Shown here: one piece after another, positions 34,351 to 41,305 of the stretch
Position numbering within the stretch: position 1 is the stretch's first letter
Layout: each line of letters starts with the position of its first letter
Origin: Pristimantibacillus sp052113225
Lineage (GTDB): Bacteria; Bacillota; Bacilli; Paenibacillales; Paenibacillaceae
Reading direction: 5' to 3'
Assembly: GCF_052113225.1 (NCBI RefSeq)
Contig: NZ_JBFRCT010000002.1
Coordinates: 186,001-250,000 of the forward strand
Length of the DNA stretch: 64,000 nt
Made by a program: the position numbers and the translations under genes
Notes under the pieces: generated by a model
Database searches by the model: none
The model's input: the letters and a program-made list of their open reading frames with translations, nothing else
What the model was told of the DNA's origin: nothing

Positions 34351-35447
34351 TGAAGGATATCTATGAATTAATAAATGACATGGACATAGATGAGAACGAA
34401 TTTGTGGAAATGGAAGTTAGTGAGTTAGAACGGACTAAAGTTAAAAGAGCAGTGATGTCCTCCATCCACCCAAGAAAAAGACGATGGACAAGGAATGCTG
34501 CGGCAGCTCTCCTCTTAGCCGGTTTATCAACTGCCTTGCTTGGGATGACGTTCCCCGCTTACGCTAACAGCATCCCTGTAATCGATAATATTTTCAGATT
34601 TTTGGATATGGGAAGATCGGGGCTATTTGATCACTATAAAGAGTATTCCAGTCCAATGGACATAGCAGAAGAAAATAACGGCATTAAAATCACTATAAAT
34701 GATGCGGTATTTGACGGCGAAACCGTATTTTTAACTTATTCTTTAGAGAGTAATCAGGATTTAGGGGCTCATCCTGTTGTGCACAGTTTATTGGATATGA
34801 AGGGTGCAGATGGTGTAGCGGGCAGCAACCAAATTTCTAAAGTTGGAAATAACAAATACGTAGGCTTAATGACGGGAACCAGCTTTAGTCACGATAAGAA
34901 TCGAGAAATCGCAAATATCAAATGGAATATTGAAAATATATGGAAGCAGGACAGTAAAGAGAAAATAACAGGGAATTGGAATTTTGCTCTGAAGCTAAAG
35001 GCAACCGAAAGCAGCACACAACAGATTGACCGCAGTGTTGAGCATGACGGGGTTACCATTCATCTTGATAAAATAACGGTTACACCAATGTCTTTTATTA
35101 TTTATTACAATCAAGTGGTTAACCAGAAGGTGAGAATGAAATGGGATGCCGTAGATATTGGAATAAAAGTGAAAGATGATTTAGGGAATTATTATTCAGG
35201 TCAAGGTAATGGAGGCGCAGGGGATAAAGAGGGATATGATATGAGCTGGAGTAAAACATTTGAGAAATTAGATCCTAAAGCAACGAAGCTTATTATTACT
35301 CCTCAGCTTTCTTTATATAATCATACCTCTGATAATCATGGTTCAGTGGAAATGACGAGAGAAGGATCTGATGAGGAGAGTACGGTACAACAGGGAAAAG
35401 ATAAGGAACAAGAAGAGGTTATACTAGAAGATATCATTGTTGAATGA
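34347..35447 (+). CDS. Membrane anti-sigma factor, DUF4179-like
   Basis: This 366-residue protein has an acidic cytoplasmic N-terminus (about 1-45) that should bind the sigma factor, one membrane helix (about 49-70; AAAALLLAGLSTALLGM), and an extracytoplasmic domain of about 290 residues of the DUF4179 type (IKITINDAVFDGETVFLTYSLES). The C-terminal 30 residues are very acidic and disordered. No zinc-binding HxxxCxxC is seen. The start codon overlaps the sigma gene stop, as usual for sigma/anti-sigma pairs. Confidence 0.87.
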   Translation: MMKDIYELINDMDIDENEFVEMEVSELERTKVKRAVMSSIHPRKRRWTRNAAAALLLAGLSTALLGMTFPAYANSIPVIDNIFRFLDMGRSGLFDHYKEYSSPMDIAEENNGIKITINDAVFDGETVFLTYSLESNQDLGAHPVVHSLLDMKGADGVAGSNQISKVGNNKYVGLMTGTSFSHDKNREIANIKWNIENIWKQDSKEKITGNWNFALKLKATESSTQQIDRSVEHDGVTIHLDKITVTPMSFIIYYNQVVNQKVRMKWDAVDIGIKVKDDLGNYYSGQGNGGAGDKEGYDMSWSKTFEKLDPKATKLIITPQLSLYNHTSDNHGSVEMTREGSDEESTVQQGKDKEQEEVILEDIIVE

Positions 35448-35462
35448 AAGAAGTGATAAAAT

Positions 35463-35509
35463 AAACAAGCAATCAGATGAGCCGCTGGGCTATATCAGAT
35501 TGCTTGTTT
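35463..35509. terminator. Bidirectional terminator
   Basis: 12-bp outer stem AAACAAGCAATC with its complement (35463-35474 and 35498-35509) enclosing an AGCC/GGCT helix. It separates the anti-sigma gene from a convergent gene. Confidence 0.75.
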
Positions 35510-35510
35510 A

Positions 35511-36146
35511 TTAATACAACCGATTCTTATACCCATCGTCAAGCCTTGCAGCAACCACTTCGGGTGTTGCTCCGTCAATCTTCGCATGCTCGGAAATGAT
35601 CTTAGCTGGAGAAGGAAGCTGCTCTTTGCCTAACCATGTTTCGGGCTTCCAGAGCTGTGAGCGGAAGAAGGCTTTGGCGCAGTGCAAATAACATTCTTCA
35701 ACCTCAACAATAATTCCGATTAGAGGAATTCGTTCTTTTACGGCCATCTGCTTCAGGAGCTCCATATCTTTCGTAATAGATGCACGGCCATTTATTCGAA
35801 GTGTCTCACCAAGACCAGGGATCAAAAACTCCATACCGATATGAGGATTAGACAAAATATTGCGTAAGGTATCGATTCTTTTGTTGCCTGGACGTTCCGG
35901 GATTACGAGATGATTGTCATCCAGGACATGTACAAATCCGGGGGCATCCCCTCTAGGCGAGACATCACATTTACCATGAGAATCAGACGTTGAAAGGATT
36001 ACAAAAGGGGATTTGTTGATAAAGTCCCGGCAGTTATGATCAATTGCAGGAATAACCTTATGCTCCACCAGTTCGCTTGGAAAACCAATAAGTGATCGAA
36101 GTTCAGCTTCCGTACTAATCATTTGGCTTTTATCTATTCCGATCAA
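35511..36146 (-). CDS. PPOX-type FMN flavoprotein (MSMEG_1061-like)
   Basis: This protein of about 211 residues has the pyridoxamine-5'-phosphate oxidase split-barrel: FVILSTSDSHGKCDVSPRGD, LVIPERPGNKRIDTLRNILSNPHIGMEFLIPG, then LRINGRA and ECYLHCAKAFFRSQLW. This matches the FMN-dependent PPOX branch with that family name rather than pdxH. TTG at 36146 is chosen because AAAGGGTGG lies about 6 bases upstream; the ATG 24 bases further in lacks a ribosome site, and so does the earlier ATG at 36194. Likely role: redox reaction on a small cofactor-like substrate. Confidence 0.85.
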   Translation of the reverse strand: MIGIDKSQMISTEAELRSLIGFPSELVEHKVIPAIDHNCRDFINKSPFVILSTSDSHGKCDVSPRGDAPGFVHVLDDNHLVIPERPGNKRIDTLRNILSNPHIGMEFLIPGLGETLRINGRASITKDMELLKQMAVKERIPLIGIIVEVEECYLHCAKAFFRSQLWKPETWLGKEQLPSPAKIISEHAKIDGATPEVVAARLDDGYKNRLY

Positions 36147-36448
36147 AAGCGGCCACCCTTTCTTTATGCAAATAGTATTAGATAATTTTACCATATAGAG
36201 AGCACGAGGATACAGTCAAACATTGTCAAAATGTACGTTGCAAAGTTTATTCTGCCTGCTTGGATGGCGATAATGGAAAGAAAGGCATTGCGAAGCAACG
36301 AAAAGTTGTTAAATTTAAAAGTTTAATGACCAAATAGTCAAGTCTGATGATGAATTGTGTGTTACTATAAAGAACTGAAGGATAAATTACATTGGGTTGT
36401 CAACGGCGCAAGTTAAGGATAACGTTGTAATATCCGGTAATTATAAAA
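36147..36448. other. Gene-free region upstream of the HEAT-repeat gene
   Basis: About 300 bases between divergent genes. AT-rich, with no convincing frame, hairpin or repeat; it presumably holds the promoters of the two divergent genes. Confidence 0.5.
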
Positions 36449-36919
36449 GTGAAATATTCAAAGAACGGATGGGATCATTTGAGTCAACGTGGATTTAACA
36501 ATGAATTGCCTGAGAATTATGATGAATTAAAAGCAGCAGCTAATCGATCTAATTGGAGAGAACGTCTGGATGCAGTCGAAGAACTGGGCCAGTCGAGCCA
36601 TCCGAAAATCATCGATGTACTAACGCATAGATTGAATAACGATTCCGTGTACACCGTTCAAGAAGCTGCTTATCGTAAGCTCAAGGCATTTGGTGAGGAT
36701 GTTCAGCTGCCAGCACAAAAAAAAGGCGATCCGATTAAAGGAACCGCAAAAATTCTGGTTCGTATTAAGAAAAGCTTGCCAGAAGGTCATTCCTACGAAG
36801 AGTTTAAAGAAAAGCTAAGAAAAATGAGACTTGATGTGTATGATGCCTATGATGGTGTCAAGGGTGCAGACTTTGATAGCTGGCTGGAATCGACTTGGAC
36901 ATCTTTATCCAAAAGATAG
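36449..36919 (+). CDS. HEAT-repeat domain protein
   Basis: This 156-residue protein has a short conserved start (LPENYDELKAAANRSNWRERLDAVEELGQ) and one or two HEAT/armadillo-type helical repeats (HPKIIDVLTHRLNNDSVYTVQEAAYRKLKAFGED). A basic linker and a helical end (YEEFKEKLRKMRLDVYDAY) follow. The GTG at 36449 has no ribosome site; a TTG at 36479 with GGATGGGAT upstream is an alternative and would shorten the protein by ten residues. It is 23 bases upstream of a small partner gene. A protein-binding role is likely. Confidence 0.72.
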   Translation: MKYSKNGWDHLSQRGFNNELPENYDELKAAANRSNWRERLDAVEELGQSSHPKIIDVLTHRLNNDSVYTVQEAAYRKLKAFGEDVQLPAQKKGDPIKGTAKILVRIKKSLPEGHSYEEFKEKLRKMRLDVYDAYDGVKGADFDSWLESTWTSLSKR

Positions 36920-36942
36920 GTTAAACGAAAAGGAGTGTTTAT

Positions 36943-37251
36943 TTGAGAAAACAAAAACCGATGTCTATGGAAGACCTGTTGAAGGATCTTCAAGGACAAA
37001 AAAACCTGCAGGAAGACCCGAACAATATTTCATTAGACAAATTGTTTAATGGATCGTTTATGAGAAAGTATTCGAGTTTCGATAGTTTTGCGGAGTTTCT
37101 GGAAAAAGGTAACTTCCAAGCTACGACGCAAGCTGAAATCAATAACATCCATGAGGAATTGTTTGATCGTCATGTGGCAAGAGAAACGAAATTTAACAGC
37201 TGGAAATCGATGCTGGATACAGCAAATTCGGAATACAAGCCTGTTAATTAA
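36943..37251 (+). CDS. Small conserved hypothetical protein paired with the HEAT protein
   Basis: This 102-residue, charged, helical protein starts at TTG 36943 (AAAAGGAG upstream). It lies 23 bases after the HEAT gene and shares its terminator at 37269-37305. Visible segments include SMEDLLKDLQGQKNLQED, FDSFAEFLEKGNFQ and FDRHVARETKFNSW. No domain is recognised. Co-transcription suggests the two proteins act together. Confidence 0.7.
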   Translation: MRKQKPMSMEDLLKDLQGQKNLQEDPNNISLDKLFNGSFMRKYSSFDSFAEFLEKGNFQATTQAEINNIHEELFDRHVARETKFNSWKSMLDTANSEYKPVN

Positions 37252-37268
37252 GCAGCCATTCAAGAATC

Positions 37269-37305
37269 AAAGGATCGAAGAGCCCATCGCTTTTCGATCC
37301 TTTTT
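37269..37305 (+). terminator. Terminator of the HEAT/partner operon
   Basis: Perfect 11-bp stem AAAGGATCGAA with its complement and a T run. Confidence 0.85.
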
Positions 37306-37411
37306 ATGTTCCGAAAATCATCCCTCTTAAAACCGAATATTAGGGATAGTTCATTTCATGACACTCTTCTACTATGGAATTAAGCGTTTACAACCGGAAG
37401 GGGTATTTGGA

Positions 37412-37726
37412 ATGAACGAAAATAGGCTGTCGACGAGAACCTGGCAGGATTCCCTGCAAGCTTATCGCCCAATGGAACCAATCAAGCCACGGACGGATGA
37501 AGATATTGCGGTGCAAGTAGGCAAGCTGCTTGGACAGCTGACAATAGATCAGAAAATTGGATCTTGAACCAGGCGAGACGAAGGAAGTAAGCTTCCAGAT
37601 TACAGAAGAAGACTTGAAGTATCATGATAAGCAGCTTCGTTATTGTGCGGAGGAGGGGAGTTCACTGTATTTATCGGTGGTAACTCCAAGGAAGTGCAAG
37701 GCGCGCTGTTTGAATTAATCGAATAG
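37412..37726 (+). pseudogene. Internally deleted remnant of a GH3 glycosidase
   Basis: The first 50 codons (37412-37567, ATG with GGAAGGGG upstream) read like a GH3 N-terminus (VQVGKLLGQLTIDQKIGS) and then stop. From 37565 the shifted frame reads LEPGETKEVSFQITEEDL, the C-terminal Fn3-like domain of GH3 enzymes. After one further missing base near 37655 it reads FTVFIGGNSKEVQ and ends at 37726. The catalytic core is missing, so this is a deletion remnant. It sits beside an intact sugar locus with its own GH3. Confidence 0.8.
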
Positions 37727-37742
37727 GAATAGATTAGGTCAT

Positions 37743-37773
37743 GCCGATCCATCAGGATCGGCTCTTTTTATTT
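37743..37773 (+). terminator. Terminator after the GH3 remnant
   Basis: Perfect stem GCCGATCC with its complement and loop ATCA, then TCTTTTTATTT. Confidence 0.85.
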
Positions 37774-37788
37774 GGACCAATAAGTGAA

Positions 37789-38676
37789 TTATGACCGCTG
37801 TCCCTCCGTTCGGCTTCGGAACTGCCGAGGCGTACAGCCGTAACGCTGGCGGAACACGGTATTGAAATAACTAAGGCTGTTAAACCCTACATCAAGGGCA
37901 ACCTCCATAATTTTTGCATCGGACTGCCGCAGGCGATTGGCTGCCAGCTGAACGCGGTAGTTATTCATGTATTCGATTGGACTTTTTGTTGTTATCCGTT
38001 TGAAAAATCGGCAAAAATAAGATTCGCTCATTCGCGCAAGCTCAGCAAGCTTCTGTAAGGGGATAGGATCGGCGTAATGCTGCTCGATATATTCGATTAC
38101 AGTCTTGAGTCTTTCAATCCGATACCCTTCCTGCTCAGGCTTTGCCCGGGCAGCCGTTCCTCCGAGGTTAATCAGCTTAGAGATAATACCGTACAGCAAT
38201 CCTTTAATCATTAGCTCTGGAGCCGCCAGGCTCATGCGATTAACTTCAAACAATTGATCCAACATATTCAACAATTCTTGCATGTCTCCAGGCTCCTGCT
38301 GCAGATGAGCAGGTACATCATATCTTCTCTCCAATACAGGAGAAATATAACGGTCGAATAAATAATCAATTGATCCGCTGTTGAACAAGCTGGAATGAAA
38401 CACCACAGCAGAGAAGGAGCATGGCTGATCGCCAACAACATTCCCTGAATGCAGTTCCCCTGAATTTACGAAGATCGCTTCGCCGGCTTGAAGCTCGTAA
38501 TCATTCATATCGACGCGAAATACAGCCGTTCCTTCCGTCACCATCAGAAGCTCAAGTTCATCATGCCAATGCAGGTCAAGCAGTGGTGCATCCGGTGGGC
38601 AAGTAATGTCATACAAGCTTACTGGATAGATCGGATTGCCATGTTTTCGCGCTTCTTTTAGTCTTGATTTATCCAT
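37789..38676 (-). CDS. AraC family regulator of the glycosidase locus
   Basis: This 295-residue protein has an N-terminal cupin (ELLMVTEGTAVFRVDMNDYELQAGEAIFVNSGELH) and a C-terminal double HTH (LQKLAELARMSESYFCRFFKR, IMEVALDVGFNSLSYFNTVFRQRYG). It is divergent from the GH31 alpha-xylosidase gene at 38873, which is the likely target, and probably senses a sugar such as xylose or an oligosaccharide. Confidence 0.87.
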   Translation of the reverse strand: MDKSRLKEARKHGNPIYPVSLYDITCPPDAPLLDLHWHDELELLMVTEGTAVFRVDMNDYELQAGEAIFVNSGELHSGNVVGDQPCSFSAVVFHSSLFNSGSIDYLFDRYISPVLERRYDVPAHLQQEPGDMQELLNMLDQLFEVNRMSLAAPELMIKGLLYGIISKLINLGGTAARAKPEQEGYRIERLKTVIEYIEQHYADPIPLQKLAELARMSESYFCRFFKRITTKSPIEYMNNYRVQLAANRLRQSDAKIMEVALDVGFNSLSYFNTVFRQRYGCTPRQFRSRTEGQRS

Positions 38677-38778
38677 TTATAAGAACTCCTAACGATTCGG
38701 ATGACAAATGTCAAAATCGTGATAATAATGGGCAATATTTAGGCAGAGTTAAACAAGATAAGACAATATTATTATAAC

Positions 38779-38793
38779 ATAACCGCTTACAAG
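38779..38793. promoter_or_regulatory. Weak cre-like site
   Basis: The minus strand reads TTGTAAGCGGTTATG and matches the cre consensus WTGNAANCGNWNNCW at 13 of 15 positions. It is located upstream of the GH31 gene in the divergent region. Confidence 0.4.
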
Positions 38794-38872
38794 GTACGAG
38801 AAGCTACTAAGTGGGGAAAAATGCTTACGAAGTATGAATTGCTTCACAATTCATTTTAGGAGGTTCAATTCA

Positions 38873-41185
38873 ATGAAATTTACAGATGGTTATTGGCAAA
38901 TTCGCGAAGGCGTAGAGATGCAGCATCCGGTAGATGTACGTGAAGTGAAAGAAAAGAACGGCAAGCTGACAGCTTACTGTGCAACGAAGCCGATTAATAT
39001 TAAAGGGGATACGCTGAACGGCACCCTGCTGACAGCAGAGATCAGCTCTCCAATTCCAGACGTTATCAAAGTACGCTGGATCCATCATGCGGGCGTTAAA
39101 CAAATTGGCCCAGAGTTTGAAATTAACGAAGATGCTAACCATAACGTTACTGTCGAAAGTGACGAGCAGTACACAACCTTGACTAGCGGCGGCCTGCAGG
39201 CTCGCATTCGCAAATCGCCATCATGGGGCCTGGAGTTCCACCAGAATGGCCGCAAGATGACAGGCACAGCGCATAAAGCCGCTGCTTATGTGAAAGACGA
39301 AGGAAAAGCTTACTTCCGCGAAATGCTTGATCTTGGTGTAGGCGAGCAAGTATACGGACTTGGCGAGCGCTTCACCCCGTTCATCAAGAACGGTCAAGTT
39401 GTAGACTCCTGGAATGAGGATGGCGGTACAAGCTCTGAGCAAGCTTACAAAAACGTACCATTCTATCTGTCCAGCGCAGGCTATGGCGTATTCGTTAACC
39501 ATCCGGAACGCGTATCGTTTGAGGTTGGTTCTGAAGTGGTATCGAAGGTTGGCTTCAGCGTACCGGGCGAACATCTGGAATACTTCATCGTTGGCGGTAA
39601 AACATTGAAGGACGTTCTTGACAACTACACGAAGCTGACTGGTAAGCCAGCATTGCCGCCAGCATGGTCGTTTGGTCTTTGGCTGACTACGTCCTTCACA
39701 ACGGATTACGATGAAGCGACAGTTAACAGCTTTATCGAAGGAATGGCAGAGCGTAATATTCCGCTTCATGTCTTCCACTTCGACTGCTTCTGGATGAAAG
39801 AATATGAATGGTGTAACTTCGAGTGGGATGCAGATATGTTCCCGGATCCAGTGGGCATGCTTCGCCGCTTGAAAGAGCGCGGACTTCGTATTTGTGTATG
39901 GATCAACTCCTATATCGCTCAGAAATCGCCATTGTTCCAAGAAGGTATGGAGAACGGCTACCTCGTTCGCACGAAAGACGGAAGCGTATGGCAATGGGAT
40001 AAATGGCAAGCGGGCATGGGCCTTGTTGACTTCACGAACCCGGATGCCGTGAAATGGTTCAAAGGCCATCTGAAACGTCTGATGGACATGGGCGTTGATT
40101 GCTTCAAAACAGACTTCGGCGAGCGGATTCCAACGGATGTTGTTTACTTCGACGGCTCTGATCCAATGAAGATGCACAACTACTACACACAGTTGTATAA
40201 CAAAGCGGTATTTGAAGTGCTTGAGGAAAACCGTGGTAAAAGTGAAGCAATGCTGTTTGCACGTTCGGCTACTGCCGGCGGTCAACAATACCCCGTTCAC
40301 TGGGGCGGCGATTGCTCTGCGAACTATGACTCGATGGCGGAATCCCTTCGCGGCGGTCTGTCGCTTGGTCTCTCCGGCTTCGGCTTCTGGAGCCATGATA
40401 TTAGCGGCTTCGAACGGACAGCACCACCAGACATCTACAAACGTTGGGTTGCCTTTGGTATGCTCAGCTCGCATAGCCGTCTGCACGGCAATGAATCGTA
40501 CCGTGTACCTTGGCTGTTCGACGAAGAGTCCGTTGATGTGCTTCGTTACTTCACCGAGCTTAAGAGCAGCTTGATGCCATACCTGTTCAATCATGCGGTA
40601 GAAGCAACGGAGAAAGGTCTGCCAATGATGCGTGCGATGGTTCTGGAGTTCCCTGAAGACCCAACTACTCATTATTTGGACCGTCAATACATGCTGGGTG
40701 AAAACCTGCTTGTTGCTCCAATCTTCAATACTGAAGGTACGGTTAAATACTATGTACCAGCAGGCAAATGGACAAGCTTGATCGATGGCACTACAGTTGA
40801 AGGCGGCAAATGGGTAGAAGAGCATCACGGTTACAGCTCGATTCCATTGCTTGTTCGTCCAAACACGCTTCTTGCGATTGGCAGTGACAACCAAAAGCCT
40901 GACTACGACTATGCAGATAACGTTACGCTGCACCTGTTCGAGCTCGAAGACGGTGCAACAGCTACTGCTGTTATCCATGATCTGAGCGGTAAGCCGCAAG
41001 CAACTGCTTCGGCTGTTCGTACAGGCAGCACAATCGTGATCAGCTATGAAGGAACAGGCAAGCCATGGCATGCTGTTCTGCGTGGTATCGAGCAAGCAGC
41101 TTCTGTTGAAGGCGCAGGCACACAAACAAGCCAAGAAGGCTTGAAGCTTACGCCTCACGGACAAAAGATTACTGTTAACCTGTAA
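38873..41185 (+). CDS. yicI: Glycoside hydrolase family 31, alpha-xylosidase (YicI-like)
   Basis: This 770-residue GH31 has an N-terminal beta-sandwich, a (beta/alpha)8 barrel and C-terminal beta domains. The catalytic block KTDFGERIPTDVVYFDGSDP contains the nucleophile Asp414 and is diagnostic for YicI-type alpha-xylosidases. The WMKEYEWCNFEWDADMFPDP and SHDISGFE blocks also fit. There is no signal peptide, so it is cytoplasmic. It releases alpha-1,6-xylose from xyloglucan oligosaccharides (isoprimeverose type). The ATG at 38873 has AGGAGG 10 bases upstream; the longer frame starting at 38834 is not used. Confidence 0.93.
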   Translation: MKFTDGYWQIREGVEMQHPVDVREVKEKNGKLTAYCATKPINIKGDTLNGTLLTAEISSPIPDVIKVRWIHHAGVKQIGPEFEINEDANHNVTVESDEQYTTLTSGGLQARIRKSPSWGLEFHQNGRKMTGTAHKAAAYVKDEGKAYFREMLDLGVGEQVYGLGERFTPFIKNGQVVDSWNEDGGTSSEQAYKNVPFYLSSAGYGVFVNHPERVSFEVGSEVVSKVGFSVPGEHLEYFIVGGKTLKDVLDNYTKLTGKPALPPAWSFGLWLTTSFTTDYDEATVNSFIEGMAERNIPLHVFHFDCFWMKEYEWCNFEWDADMFPDPVGMLRRLKERGLRICVWINSYIAQKSPLFQEGMENGYLVRTKDGSVWQWDKWQAGMGLVDFTNPDAVKWFKGHLKRLMDMGVDCFKTDFGERIPTDVVYFDGSDPMKMHNYYTQLYNKAVFEVLEENRGKSEAMLFARSATAGGQQYPVHWGGDCSANYDSMAESLRGGLSLGLSGFGFWSHDISGFERTAPPDIYKRWVAFGMLSSHSRLHGNESYRVPWLFDEESVDVLRYFTELKSSLMPYLFNHAVEATEKGLPMMRAMVLEFPEDPTTHYLDRQYMLGENLLVAPIFNTEGTVKYYVPAGKWTSLIDGTTVEGGKWVEEHHGYSSIPLLVRPNTLLAIGSDNQKPDYDYADNVTLHLFELEDGATATAVIHDLSGKPQATASAVRTGSTIVISYEGTGKPWHAVLRGIEQAASVEGAGTQTSQEGLKLTPHGQKITVNL

Positions 41186-41197
41186 TTGAATCACGAC

Positions 41198-41230
41198 CAG
41201 CCGCTTACTCAATCGAGTAAGCGGCTGTTT
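41198..41230 (+). terminator. Terminator of the GH31 gene
   Basis: Perfect 13-bp stem CAGCCGCTTACTC with its complement, loop AATC, then TTT. Confidence 0.78.
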
Positions 41231-41251
41231 GCGAATTTGCTTTATTTGTAT

Positions 41252-41300
41252 AAAAAAAGCCCGGAAGGCTTAAGGCTCACGCCTTTCACACTTCCGGACT
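41252..41300 (-). terminator. Terminator of the GH3 gene
   Basis: Minus-strand hairpin (GTCCGGAAG paired with CTTCCGGGC, plus an inner GGC helix), followed by a run of seven T residues. Confidence 0.78.
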
Positions 41301-41305
41301 CCTTA

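Noticed and set aside
39221..41212. A 663-codon open frame on the minus strand opposite the GH31 gene
   Set aside because: It is antisense to a well-supported glycosidase gene, has no ribosome site, and its composition (rich in Cys, His, Phe, Val) reflects the codon bias of the plus-strand gene.
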